A program made the position numbers and the translations under genes. Below the pieces are notes generated by a model. The model was given only the letters and a program-made list of their open reading frames with translations, was not told the origin of the DNA and ran no database searches. Source: Cellulomonas persica (GTDB lineage: Bacteria; Actinomycetota; Actinomycetes; Actinomycetales; Cellulomonadaceae). From it: a stretch of DNA of 64,000 bases. This document shows, one piece after another, positions 7,754 to 16,256 of this stretch (position 1 is the stretch's first letter; each line of letters opens with the position of its first letter). The DNA is taken from NCBI RefSeq assembly GCF_007989825.1, contig NZ_BJUA01000001.1:248001-312000 (forward strand). The letters run 5' to 3'.

Positions 7754-8215
7754 ATGACCAGCACCGCACCCACGCAAGCACCCGACGCCGGCACGCACGA
7801 CCTCCGCCTGCTGTCCATCCTCGAGTCCGGGCTCCCCGCCGAGCTCGGCAGCGCCGACGAGCCCGCCACGTACACGGTGCCCGCCGTCTTCTCCCGGCAG
7901 GTCGGCCGTCACGAACGGACCCGCATCGAGGACCCCGAGACGGCCCGACGGCTGTCCCGACCGGGCGGCGAGACGAGTGCCGGGCGGGGGCTCAGGCTCG
8001 TCGTCTCCGACCGTCGGCTCCTGATCGAGAACACCAATCTCGCCCAGCTCCGCGACGGCCTCGCCGCCGACCTCGCGGCGATGCTGCGGGAGCTCGGCAG
8101 CGATCTGCGGGCCGTGCGCGACGAAGCCGCCGCCGCGACCCAGGCCCGTTCCGTCGAGGTGCAGCGACGGGCCGACCTGACCCACGCCGCCGTCGCGGAC
8201 ATCCGTTTCGAGTAG
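7754..8215 (+). CDS. Hypothetical acidic/amphipathic protein, 153 aa
   Basis: ATG 7754 follows GAAGAGG. The protein is soluble. It has a central basic stretch (RQVGRHERTRIEDPETARR) and a long C-terminal helix rich in Ala, Arg, Asp and Leu (LAADLAAMLRELGSDLRAV) that could form a coiled coil. No family, active site or membrane segment is recognised. It ends six bases before the desaturase start, so the two are probably cotranscribed; a role linked to membrane lipids is possible from context only. Confidence 0.7.
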   Translation: MTSTAPTQAPDAGTHDLRLLSILESGLPAELGSADEPATYTVPAVFSRQVGRHERTRIEDPETARRLSRPGGETSAGRGLRLVVSDRRLLIENTNLAQLRDGLAADLAAMLRELGSDLRAVRDEAAAATQARSVEVQRRADLTHAAVADIRFE

Positions 8216-8221
8216 GTCGTC

Positions 8222-9319
8222 GTGGATGCCTCGGCGCTCCCTGGTGCGACCACGCCGACCGCCGCGCGCCCTCGTGAGCGGCAGGTCAGCGACTTCACGG
8301 CCCTCGGGCGCACCGTTCAGGCTTCGGGCCTGATGCGGCGTCGGTACGCCTACTACTGGGTGCGGTTCCTGCTGCTGACGACGCTGTTGGCGGTCGCGTT
8401 CACCGCGTTCGTCCTCATCGGCCCGTCGTGGTGGCAGCTCGTCACAGCGGCCGTCGTCGCCGTGCTGCTCGGGCAGGTCATGTTCCTCGGGCACGACGCC
8501 GCCCACCGGCAGATCTTCGAGTCGGGGCGGTGGAACGACTGGTCCAGCCTGGTGATCGCCAACCTCTACGCCGGCATGAGCTACGGCTGGTGGCAGCACA
8601 AGCACTCCCGCCACCACGCCAAGCCGAACCAGATCGGCGCCGACCCCGACATCGCGACCGACGTCATCGTCTTCCACACCGAGGACCTGCCGGCGCCCCG
8701 CACCGGCCTCAAGGGCTGGCTGACCCAGCGCCAGGGCTGGCTGTTCTTCCCGCTGCTGCTGCTCGAAGGCCTCAACCTGCACGTCTCAGGGGTCAAGACG
8801 ATCTTCGGCCGCGGCCACGTCAAACGGCGTCCGGTCGAGATCTCTTTCGTGACCGTGCGGCTCGGCGGCTACCTCGCCGTCGTGTTCTGGCTGCTGCCCT
8901 TCGGGATGGCGTGCGCGTTCCTCGCCGTCCAGCTCGGGCTCTTCGGCCTCTACATGGGTGCCGTGTTCGCGCCCAACCACAAGGGCATGCCGCTCGTGCC
9001 CCGCGATGCCCGGATCGACTTCCTGCGTCGCCAGGTCCTCATGAGCCGCAACGTCCGCGGCGGGCGGTTGGTCGACGTGTTCATGGGCGGGCTGAACTAC
9101 CAGATCGAGCACCACCTGTTCCCGAACATGCCGAGCCCGAACCTGCATCGCGTCCAGCCCATCGTGCGGGCGTTCTGCGCGGAGCACCATGTGCCCTACA
9201 CCGAGACCACCCTGCTGCGGTCCTACCGCATCGTCGTGCGGCACCTCAACGCCGTCGGTCTCGCGGCGCGCGACCCCTTCCAGTGCCCGCTCGCCATGAA
9301 GTACCGGTCGGTGCGGTAG
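8222..9319 (+). CDS. Membrane fatty acid desaturase (acyl-CoA desaturase type)
   Basis: A 365-residue integral membrane di-iron desaturase. The three histidine boxes are present: HDAAHR (about residue 84), HKHSRHH (about residue 124) and QIEHHLFPNMP (about residue 296). These separate pairs of hydrophobic helices as in the FA_desaturase family (mycobacterial DesA3-like). It would insert a double bond into a CoA- or lipid-linked acyl chain, using electrons from a separate reductase not present here. The GTG start at 8222 lies seven bases after the previous stop, with GAGTAGG overlapping it. Confidence 0.9.
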   Translation: MDASALPGATTPTAARPRERQVSDFTALGRTVQASGLMRRRYAYYWVRFLLLTTLLAVAFTAFVLIGPSWWQLVTAAVVAVLLGQVMFLGHDAAHRQIFESGRWNDWSSLVIANLYAGMSYGWWQHKHSRHHAKPNQIGADPDIATDVIVFHTEDLPAPRTGLKGWLTQRQGWLFFPLLLLEGLNLHVSGVKTIFGRGHVKRRPVEISFVTVRLGGYLAVVFWLLPFGMACAFLAVQLGLFGLYMGAVFAPNHKGMPLVPRDARIDFLRRQVLMSRNVRGGRLVDVFMGGLNYQIEHHLFPNMPSPNLHRVQPIVRAFCAEHHVPYTETTLLRSYRIVVRHLNAVGLAARDPFQCPLAMKYRSVR

Positions 9320-9467
9320 GCCGCCGGTCGACATCACGGCGCCTTGTGTGCACCGAGTTCGACGGAGGCTCGGAACCGACGCCGCGTGTCGACGTTCGTC
9401 CGAGCCGCCTCTCGTCGCAGCACGGACTCGCCCTCGCCGCGATCTCAGTGACGCGAAGGTCGGCCTG

Positions 9468-9629
9468 GTGTCGACTCCCCCGCTGACCACCATCAGTCCC
9501 GACCTGGCCGCATGGGCCCAGATCGCCTCGGCTGCCGTGCTGCACGCCCTCGACACCGATGACGCACCGCCCTTCCCGACCGGCACCCCCGATGCCACGC
9601 TGCGGGTCGTCCGGCGCGCCTCGACGTAG
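9468..9629 (+). CDS. Possible small protein, 53 aa
   Basis: A GTG at 9468 follows GAAGG and opens a 53-codon frame, MSTPPLTTISPDLAAWAQIA, with balanced composition unlike nearby shadows. No membrane helix or motif is visible. It may be a fragment of a larger lost gene near the border of the integrated element. Confidence 0.3.
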   Translation: MSTPPLTTISPDLAAWAQIASAAVLHALDTDDAPPFPTGTPDATLRVVRRAST

Positions 9630-10007
9630 CGCACGAGGCGCGGCGCGAGCAGCGCGAGCAGCACGGGTCCGCGCACCCGCCGACGGCGCGCTGGAGACCG
9701 GCCCCGGAGGGATGAGCCTCAGCGCAGTCGACGACAGTCGTCTCCGCCTGCGGCGACGACCTCAGGCGTGGAGGTCGTGGGCATCGAACCTGTTGGGAGC
9801 CAGATGTGAGTTCTCGTCCGCGGCGGTGACCTGCGGTTCCATGGGGCGCGTCGGCGATCCATCCGGACCGATTGGGGCCTCGTTGTTGACAGCGTCAAAG
9901 TCCAGCGGCGCCGATGAAGTAGTTACTCGCTCTCGCCACCGCCGTCGACAGACTCCCCTGCGGCTCCGACGGTCACAGCCGAGAGACAGTCGCGTTGGAC
10001 CCGAATG
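9630..10007. other. Intergenic stretch containing the left element boundary
   Basis: No credible gene. The ssrA-like repeat lies at 9768-9790. From about 9880 rightward, base composition becomes visibly less GC-rich (for example GATGAAGTAGTTACT), consistent with foreign DNA starting here. Confidence 0.5.
9768..9790. repeat. Left attachment-site-like repeat (attL)
   Basis: This 23-bp stretch, starting GTGGAGGTCGTGGGCATCG, matches 13732-13754 at 20 of 23 positions with no gaps. The right copy is the T-arm and acceptor 3' strand of the tmRNA gene, a classic tyrosine-integrase target. Together they bound a segment of about 3.96 kb. Confidence 0.6.
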
Positions 10008-10958
10008 TCACTCACCTCCCCGCCTGGCCCGTCGGCGCTCGATCACTTCGCAGCCCAACGTTTCAAGAGCGGGAAGACGAAGGTCAGATGGGACCGCCAC
10101 CTCGCTTTCCACCCACGCCTGCGGTCGGGGTGCGAGCAGCGCGCTCTCCTCCCAACGGAACTCGGCGGTATCCATCGGGACCAGCGACAGGATCTCGGCT
10201 GAACTCACCTCGCGGATGCTGGCGACGTGCGATGCGGTCACGTGTTCGGCGACGAGAGCCGCGCCAGAGAATTCCACCTGCACGAGCCTCCACTCGGCTC
10301 CGTGTAGTCGGCACTTTTCGAACTCGTTGCGGCTGAGATGGAAGGTGCCCCTAGTTCGCTCGGTGCACCCTTTCACCTCCCAGCGGCTCGTCTCTCGATC
10401 GATGCTCTCGATGTCGTACCCGAACCGGTCCGAGATCTCGGCCACGTGGGTCGCATATCCGCCCCTGCTCTTCAGCCCGGCGAAGACCGCCAACTCAGCC
10501 GCACGCCCGATTCCTAATGGCAGTTGGTCCGTTTCGGGTGAACTCGCGAGCATCGCGCTCAGCATCATCTGTTCCAGCTCGGGCTGCAGCCATTCCATGC
10601 CGTCCAGATCCCTTGACGGAACGACCTCCCATCTCACCTGGCCTCCAGCGATCGCGACGGGCAGCCACGCCGGCGGATCGAGCTCCAACATCATTGAAGC
10701 GATTGCGACGAGCGTCGTGCGATCGGCGACGTCAGCGACGGCCCTCAACCGCGCGCTCGTCCCGATGGCACTCGCGAGGGACACCAGGCCCGCTTTGATC
10801 AGGAAGTTCGCGGCCGGCTCGTGATCTGTCGCGGCCGCCAAATAGGCGCTCCGGTCTCGCGCAGCCCGAAGCCACGACGGGATGTCCGCAACGCTGCCGT
10901 GGCGGATCGCGTTAGCCAGGTGAAAGACGCTCGTCGCGGCACCATGCGTAGGGATCAT
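10008..10958 (-). CDS. DUF3883-like protein with PD-(D/E)XK nuclease motif
   Basis: A 316-residue protein. The N-terminal about 140 residues are helical and unrecognised. The centre matches the DUF3883 pattern: IGRAAELAVFAGLKSRGG, then RFGYDIESI and SRWEVKGCTERTRGTFHLSR. E155, D182 and E194-x-K196 align with a PD-(D/E)XK catalytic set, suggesting DNA or RNA cleavage or binding. ATG 10958 lies three bases after the helicase stop, so the two form an operon and very likely one complex or pathway. DUF3883 domains occur in many restriction and defence proteins. The substrate is unknown. Confidence 0.75.
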   Translation of the reverse strand: MIPTHGAATSVFHLANAIRHGSVADIPSWLRAARDRSAYLAAATDHEPAANFLIKAGLVSLASAIGTSARLRAVADVADRTTLVAIASMMLELDPPAWLPVAIAGGQVRWEVVPSRDLDGMEWLQPELEQMMLSAMLASSPETDQLPLGIGRAAELAVFAGLKSRGGYATHVAEISDRFGYDIESIDRETSRWEVKGCTERTRGTFHLSRNEFEKCRLHGAEWRLVQVEFSGAALVAEHVTASHVASIREVSSAEILSLVPMDTAEFRWEESALLAPRPQAWVESEVAVPSDLRLPALETLGCEVIERRRARRGGE

Positions 10959-10961
10959 CGT

Positions 10962-12572
10962 CTATGCGAATCCCAGGTGGCTGAGGATCGCTGCTTCATC
11001 GTCCTCCTCGGCCGGCGGTGCATCATGGTTCTCGTCGCTCTCCGGCAACGCGACCCTCACGAGTCCAGGATCGTCCATCAGAAGGGCGAGCGCCTTGACC
11101 TTGTCCTTCAGACGGTCATCGACGACTGCGTCGACCGTCTCTTCGCTGATCAACACGGTGAACCGGGTCTCGATCTCCCGTCGGAGGCCCAGCCGGTGGA
11201 TTCGGTCCTGGCTCTGCAAGAAGTGGCCGGCATTGAACGTCCGGTCGAGGTAGATGGCGTGATGACACCAGTGGTGGAGGCTGACTCCCTCGCCTGCTGC
11301 GGCCGGATTGGCGAGCAGGACCGAACATGACGCGTCGTTGCGGAACCGTTCGAACTCAGCTTCACGGGTGACCGCGCCGGGCGGTGCGGAGTCCTGTGGT
11401 GGGACGCCGCCGTGGACGACCGCTGGGTTGAACTGGGCGAGCTCGCGGGCGAGAGTCTTGAGGTTCCGCACGAACGTTGACCACACCAGAATCTTCTCGC
11501 CGCGCGCTGCCGCTTCGTGGACAGCGTGCTTGACGTACTCGTACTTCCACGGGTACTCGTACTGGTTGTAGTTCCGCAGAAGCCTGCTCAATGGCTCGTT
11601 CCCAGCGAGCTCGAGCGGCGGGTGCTCGAACCCCTCCTCGTCGGCCCTGTCGGAGCCGGCGACGATCAGAGATGGGTTCGTGGCGGCCTCCAAGAGGTAC
11701 ATCACGACCCTGCCGAGCTTCTTGAACTCGCGCTTGGAGTCCTTCGACAGCCCGAATCCGCCCCGGTACCTGCCGACGAGCGCTGCGTAGATCTCGTGCT
11801 GGATCGGGCTCATCGGCCGGGCGACGATCTCCCATTTCGGATCGGGGATGTCGAGTGCCGACTTCGGCGAGCGGACGAAGTAGCGGCGGATCGCTTCGCT
11901 GGTTCGTCTCACGACTTTAGGGTCGCGCCCCATCGAGTCGTTGTAGACGTCGGGTGGGAGTATGGAGCGGTCCTGTCCGGGGTACAGGAAGCGCATCAGC
12001 GCGATCAGGTCTCCCGCTCCCTGTGGGGCGGGTGTTCCAGTCAGGATGTCCCGACGCCGCGCCGCATAAGCCAAGTCCAACACTGCCCGTCCGTGCACAC
12101 GGCCGGCACCGCGCTTCACACGGTGCGCCTCGTCGAGTATCACCTGGGTCCGGGCGGAGTCAACAAACTCGCGGATACGTTCGTAGTCGCCGGCGACGCG
12201 ATGGTAGTTCGTCAATAACAGATCGGTAGCTATCGGTATGACCGATCCCGGACCGGTGTGGACCGTGATCTTAGGATTGTCTGCCAGGCAATCCACCGAG
12301 TCCGTCTTCCACGCGTCGAAAGCGGCGATCGGACCTATGACGAGCAGACGGTCGACTTCGCCGCGAGCACGCTGGAGCGCGAAATTCGCGAGTGCCACCG
12401 TGGTCTTTCCGGCACCGGGCACAGAGAAGTCGGCACCATGTGGGAGGAGCATTAGCTTGGCCAGGTTGCGAAGCTGGAACGGCTTGAGCTGGCGCACGAA
12501 ACCACAGGCCGACAATTCCGCAGCCAGCCCTTCAGCGGCCTCACTCGGGTACCTGGCGAGCCTCGGAGCCAC
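10962..12572 (-). CDS. SNF2-family DEAD/DEAH helicase-like ATPase
   Basis: A 536-residue superfamily 2 ATPase. Walker A is FSVPGAGKTT (K56), followed by LLTNYHRV (motif Ia region), VILDEAHRVK (DEAH, about residue 145) and ILTGTPAP (motif III). The second RecA lobe has ILVWSTFVRNL, LLANPAAAGEGVSLHHW and the arginine-finger motif QSQDRIHRLG. It is small for the family and has no long N-terminal extension or accessory nuclease. GTG 12572 is well supported by GGAGGG eight bases upstream. It is encoded between a broken integrase and a nuclease-like gene. A translocase role in foreign-DNA sensing or restriction is inferred, not shown. Confidence 0.82.
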   Translation of the reverse strand: MAPRLARYPSEAAEGLAAELSACGFVRQLKPFQLRNLAKLMLLPHGADFSVPGAGKTTVALANFALQRARGEVDRLLVIGPIAAFDAWKTDSVDCLADNPKITVHTGPGSVIPIATDLLLTNYHRVAGDYERIREFVDSARTQVILDEAHRVKRGAGRVHGRAVLDLAYAARRRDILTGTPAPQGAGDLIALMRFLYPGQDRSILPPDVYNDSMGRDPKVVRRTSEAIRRYFVRSPKSALDIPDPKWEIVARPMSPIQHEIYAALVGRYRGGFGLSKDSKREFKKLGRVVMYLLEAATNPSLIVAGSDRADEEGFEHPPLELAGNEPLSRLLRNYNQYEYPWKYEYVKHAVHEAAARGEKILVWSTFVRNLKTLARELAQFNPAVVHGGVPPQDSAPPGAVTREAEFERFRNDASCSVLLANPAAAGEGVSLHHWCHHAIYLDRTFNAGHFLQSQDRIHRLGLRREIETRFTVLISEETVDAVVDDRLKDKVKALALLMDDPGLVRVALPESDENHDAPPAEEDDEAAILSHLGFA

Positions 12573-12620
12573 GGTGAGCTCCCTCCGAGGTCACCGTCAC
12601 GATCGGCATACGACCTGACC

Positions 12621-13653
12621 TCACGGTGCCGCAGCGGGTCCTGGCCTCGAAAGGGCGATCCCCGCGAGGGCTCGACCAGCGGCAGCCGCAGCCGCGGCTT
12701 GCTGATCGGGCAGCAGGTGAGCGTATGTCTCGGTCGTCGTGGTGATCGACTCATGTCCGAGACGACGCTGCAACACGAACAAGTCCGTGCCGGCGGCGAT
12801 CATCCAGGACGCGTGCGTGTGCCGCAGGTCGTGGACTCGCGGACGCTTCGTCAACCGCGGCCGGTCTCGGTCGGGCTTCCCATCGGGCGTCTTCGGATCG
12901 TTCGCAGCATCGACCGCCGGCGTCCAGGTCGTGGTCCAGAACCTCGACGACGAGAGCTGGCTTCCGACCGTGTTGGTGAAGAGGAGCTCGTCCGGTGCCT
13001 TCGCTGCCACGAGCGGCAGGAGAACGTCGACGAGGTCGTCCGGCAGCGACACCGTCCGACGGGCTCGTTTCGTCTTCGGCGGACCGACGTACCAACGGCG
13101 GGCTCCATCGCGCTTCCAGGCCTTGGTGACTCGAAGGGTCGCGGGACGCGACGTCAGGTCCAGATCGCCGACAGTCAGGGCCGTCGCCTCGCCCCAGCGG
13201 AGTCCCGTGGCAACCAGAGTGAGGACCAGCGGCTGGTAGTAGGCCGGGATGTACGAGAGGAGCAAGGCGAACTCGTCCCGCGTCAGGACGGTCATCTCGT
13301 CCCGGGTCGCCTGCGACTTGGGGAGCTCAACGCCGGTGCAGGGGTTCTCGGGCCGGTAACCGATTCAGCTGGCTCTTGTAGTGCGAGCGGGTATCCGGGC
13401 CGATCGATGTCAGCAATTCGATGTGCTCCGCGACTACTTCGTCGACGGAAGGCCCTTTGCTGCGCACGGCCTCGGCGATCCGCGCAGCCTCGGCGGCACG
13501 CCCACCAGCCGCCTCAATCAGCCTTTTCGCCACGACAGCGTCGTTCTCGTCGTCGTAGGTCAGGGACGTCTGCTTGCCGCTGTCCGGATCGCGCCAGAGC
13601 ACCGCGAACGACCGCGTCCCGTCGGCTCGTCGACGCTCACGGATGGAGGCCAT
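12621..13653 (-). pseudogene. Tyrosine-recombinase integrase with internal deletion and frameshift
   Basis: The 5' part (13653 to about 13330) encodes the arm-binding domain MASIRERRRADGTRSFAVLW and the start of the core-binding domain (DTRSHYKSQLN). It then jumps, out of frame, into YRPENPCTGVELPKS. The normal core-binding segment, roughly 60-75 residues, is missing. The catalytic domain (from ATG 13295) is intact, with TGLRWGE (Arg), HDLRHTH (His-x-x-Arg), LGHESI (His) and TYAHL (Tyr). The 5' fragment stops at 13327 instead of reading through. Integration beside ssrA fits this integrase type. The product should be inactive. Confidence 0.85.
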
Positions 13654-13731
13654 ACACACGAAGGCAGCCCCTCGCGTCAACGAGTTGCTACCTTCGTGTC
13701 AACATCCATTGCGTTTCCGCAGGTCAGATGG

Positions 13732-13754
13732 GTGGAGGTGGCGGGAATCGAACC
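13732..13754. repeat. Right attachment-site repeat within ssrA 3' end (attR)
   Basis: This is the T-arm/acceptor end of the tmRNA gene and matches 9768-9790 at 20 of 23 bases. The functional ssrA 3' end is retained here, so integration did not damage tmRNA. Confidence 0.6.
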
Positions 13755-14098
13755 CGCGTCCGATGACGTGGAACCAGGGCTTCTCCGGGTGCAGTCCGTG
13801 ATGGATTTTCTCGGCCCCCACCACTCCCACGGACGGGAAGGTGGACGGGCCCAGTCAGCTAGAAGTCCCGATCCTCACACTGACGATGAGGATCAGCAGT
13901 GGCTCTCTAGATGACGCCGGGAACTAAGTCGAGAGCGTACTTAGGCCGACGGACTTCGAAGCTCGCTCAGGCGGCGAGGGCGAAGTCGGTGCTCTTGGAA
14001 TCGGCACCTATGATTTGCACGGAGCGTTGACGAGATAACCGTGCGTCCTCGACCCGCTTCTCCTGGCTCGACGATCACCGTCGAAACCGATCACCCCC
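13733..14098 (-). ncRNA. ssrA: Transfer-messenger RNA (tmRNA)
   Basis: About 366 nt. The 5' end GGGGGTGATCGGTTTCGACG and the 3' end GGTTCGATTCCCGCCACCTCC-A fold into the tRNA-like acceptor, with G1-G7 pairing to the CACCTCC strand and one G-U. The CCA tail is not encoded. The tag reading frame on the minus strand (14005 down to 13967) reads ADSKSTDFALAA and stops at TGA, an actinobacterial-type proteolysis tag. It works with SmpB, encoded at 20630, to rescue stalled ribosomes. The 3' end is the integration site of the element at 9768-13754. Confidence 0.95.
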
Positions 14099-14105
14099 AT
14101 GTTGA

Positions 14106-14134
14106 TTTATCAAGCGCCCGATCCGTGCGGTCGG
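14106..14134 (-). promoter_or_regulatory. Probable ssrA promoter
   Basis: A minus-strand GATAAA (-10-like, 14111-14106) ends seven bases before the mature 5' end at 14098. A weak -35 (CCGACC at 14134-14129) lies 17 bases further upstream. Confidence 0.5.
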
Positions 14135-14270
14135 CGTGCCGCAGCACGTGCCGAGCAGGTCCAGACTACCTGCCCAACGTGCCGGTCGTCGCCGTGATTC
14201 CCGGCCCGGCACAGCCGGTGTCAGCACACGTGTGGGGGCGCGTGTCGGAGGGGCGCACTAGCGTCCGAGC

Positions 14271-15044
14271 ATGGCGGACTTCATCGACGCGGACCTGCGC
14301 GGCTCACGCTTCACGCGGGTGGACCTGACCGGAGCCGAGTTCCGACGAGCGCGCCTGAACGGCATCACGGTGCGCGGAGCCGGCCTGCACGGCGTGCGGC
14401 TGGACGGGGTCGAGCTGGTCGACGCGCAGATCACGGGCGAGGTCGAGAACCTGACGATCAACGGCGTCGAGGTCAGCGCGTACGTCAACGCCGAGCTCGA
14501 CCGTCGCGACCCCGACCGGGTCGCGATGCGCCCGACGGACGCCGAGGGCTTCCGCGCGGCGTGGGCGCTGCTCGAGCGGCTGTGGGAGGGCACGCTCGAG
14601 CGAGCCCGCGCGCTCGAGCCCGATGCGCTGCACGTCAGCGTCGACGAGGAGTGGTCGTTCGTCGAGACGCTGCGCCACCTGCTCTTCGTGACGGACTCGT
14701 GGGTGCGCCGCGGGATCCTGCGCGTCGAGGACCCGTGGGACCCGTGGGACCTCCCGTGGGACGAGATGCCGGACACACCCGGGATCCCGCGGGACCGTAC
14801 CGTCCGCCCCGACCTGGACGACGTCCTGGTCCGGCGCCGGGAGCGGCAGGCGCTGGTGCGCGGGTTCCTCGCGCAGCTCACCGACGCGAGGCTCGACGAG
14901 CACACCGAGCCGCTCGACGGCGACTCGTGGCCGCCCGCGCGGCCGTTCGCGGTGCGTGAGTGCCTCGAGGTGCTCCTGCTCGAGGAGTGGCACCACCGGC
15001 TGTATGCCGAGCGCGACCTGACCGCCCTCGGGGCGCCGACGTGA
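14271..15044 (+). CDS. DinB-family protein with N-terminal pentapeptide repeats
   Basis: A 257-residue fusion. Residues 1-70 are pentapeptide repeats (ADLRGSRFTRVDLTGAEFRR, GITVRGAGLHGVRLDGVEL), predicted as a right-handed quadrilateral beta helix. The remainder is a DinB-like four-helix bundle with DEEWSFVETLRHLLFVTDSW and EVLLLEEWHHRLYAERDL, the latter supplying histidines of the usual metal triad. DinB proteins are often thiol-dependent metalloenzymes (for example mycothiol transferases); mycothiol use fits this organism. It is monocistronic, and a leaderless or weakly ribosome-bound ATG is likely. Substrate unknown. Confidence 0.82.
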   Translation: MADFIDADLRGSRFTRVDLTGAEFRRARLNGITVRGAGLHGVRLDGVELVDAQITGEVENLTINGVEVSAYVNAELDRRDPDRVAMRPTDAEGFRAAWALLERLWEGTLERARALEPDALHVSVDEEWSFVETLRHLLFVTDSWVRRGILRVEDPWDPWDLPWDEMPDTPGIPRDRTVRPDLDDVLVRRRERQALVRGFLAQLTDARLDEHTEPLDGDSWPPARPFAVRECLEVLLLEEWHHRLYAERDLTALGAPT

Positions 15045-15072
15045 GGGCACCCCGGCAGGCTACGGCGCGGGG

Positions 15073-15471
15073 TCAGGCGACCGGTGGCGTGACCGTCGGT
15101 GGCCTGACCTGGGACCACGGCACCGACGAGCGTAGGCGTGTCCCGAAGATCGCGAAGTACCAGCCGGTCTCGTGCTCCGACAGGTTGCGGTCCGGCAGCC
15201 GTCGCCGGTGCAGCAGCCAGTCGGGCATGCCGCGGTCGAAGAACGCCTCGATCTCGAGGTAGCCGCGTTCCTCGAGGTCGAGCACGACGTCGGGCAGATC
15301 GCTGTGGGGTGGGTGGGAGCGCGCGTTGCGCGCGACGATGAACGCGCCGATCCCGATCACGCTCAGGATCGCGAGCACACCCGCGACGGCCGGCACACGG
15401 TCGGTGGACTGCACCGACCGCGCCAGCTCAGGTACCGCCGTCATCACCTCGACCACACCAACGCCCCCCAT
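15073..15471 (-). CDS. Hypothetical single-pass membrane protein
   Basis: About 132 residues. One transmembrane helix (VAGVLAILSVIGIGAFIVA) is followed by a cytosolic domain with DLEERGYLEIEAFFDRGMPD and HRRRLPDRNLSEHETGWYFA. Start candidates are ATG 15471, GTG 15456 (with GGGGGG seven bases upstream) and ATG 15444. It is convergent with the DinB gene. No family recognised. Confidence 0.65.
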   Translation of the reverse strand: MGGVGVVEVMTAVPELARSVQSTDRVPAVAGVLAILSVIGIGAFIVARNARSHPPHSDLPDVVLDLEERGYLEIEAFFDRGMPDWLLHRRRLPDRNLSEHETGWYFAIFGTRLRSSVPWSQVRPPTVTPPVA

Positions 15472-15653
15472 CCGCTCGTCCGGCGAAGGGCAATGTATGC
15501 AGGGCGATCGGTGGCGCACGAGCCCAGACCTGCCGAATCACTCGGGTTTCGGACACCCGGTCACGCTCGGGGGTGAACCGGACACGCGACACCTGTGCTG
15601 CTCCGGGCACGTCATCGTTCGTCCAGGTCAGGGAGCCGGGCCTGGACGTGTGG

Positions 15654-16139
15654 TCAGGAAGCCAGGTCGGGGAGCCCCTCGCGCAGCGTGGCCAGGCGGA
15701 CGCCGTCGGCGGACGCGAGCTGCAGGACGGCGACGTCGGCACGCTCGTCGCGCACGAGCACGGACGCCGGGCTGACGGCACCGGTCGTCGGGTCGGTCAC
15801 GACGATGGAGGTGGCTCCGGCGACGACGTGGGAGTGCGTCACGACGATCCCGCCCTCGGCCACGGCCAGCGCTGCGCCGCGTACCTGGGCGCCGGACTCC
15901 CCCGCCGCCGCGACCTCGAGCACCCCGGACGACGAGTCGGCGGACGACAGGCCCGGCCACGCGGGTGCGGCCGGGCGAGCCTGCGCCGCGTCGGCAGGCG
16001 CGGCGGCTGCGGCCGCGGCGGGTCCGACGACGCTCGCCCCGACCGCGAGGACCGCTCCGATCGCCATGCCCCGTCGTCGCCCCCGCACGAGCGTCTCGCA
16101 CCGGGTGTCACGTGCTCGGGATCCGTCGTCGATCGCCAT
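15654..16139 (-). CDS. Secreted trypsin-like protease fragment lacking the serine half
   Basis: 161 residues from ATG 16139, which follows GGGAGGGG. A signal peptide (RGRRRGMAIGAVLAVGASVV ... AAAAAAAPADA) leads to a first chymotrypsin-fold barrel. It contains GGIVVTHSHVVAGATSIVV (catalytic His) and VLVRDERADVAVLQLAS (catalytic Asp), as in HtrA/DegP-type proteases. The frame ends at LREGLPDLAS, before the second barrel with the GNSGGP serine. No continuation is visible downstream, so the product is probably inactive as a protease or a truncated gene. Next to it is a matrixin-type protease on the same strand. Confidence 0.6.
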   Translation of the reverse strand: MAIDDGSRARDTRCETLVRGRRRGMAIGAVLAVGASVVGPAAAAAAAPADAAQARPAAPAWPGLSSADSSSGVLEVAAAGESGAQVRGAALAVAEGGIVVTHSHVVAGATSIVVTDPTTGAVSPASVLVRDERADVAVLQLASADGVRLATLREGLPDLAS

Positions 16140-16256
16140 CGTCGTCCCCTCCCTGGCGGCGCCGCGGCGGCCCCGCCGAGTCCCACCCAAGCGGTGGTAC
16201 CCGGAGAACGGCTGAACGGGACGTGAGAGTTCCCTGACGATCACGTGACGTGTCGT

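Larger units (their letters stand above)
9768..13754 (-). mobile_element. Mini integrated element at ssrA with SNF2/DUF3883 cargo
   Basis: It is bounded by two imperfect copies of the ssrA 3' end and contains, all leftward, an integrase (disabled) next to the attachment site, an SNF2-type helicase and a DUF3883/PD-(D/E)XK-like gene. There are no replication, excision or structural genes. It is less GC-rich than its flanks. The layout is that of a small genomic island whose only cargo is a two-gene system. The integrase deletion suggests it can no longer move by itself. Confidence 0.65.

Noticed and set aside
13574..13914. Plus-strand peptides such as VAGIEPASDDVEPG and GGGGNRTRVR at the tmRNA 3' end
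   Set aside because: These are translations of the tmRNA/tRNA-like sequence complement, a frequent false protein call.
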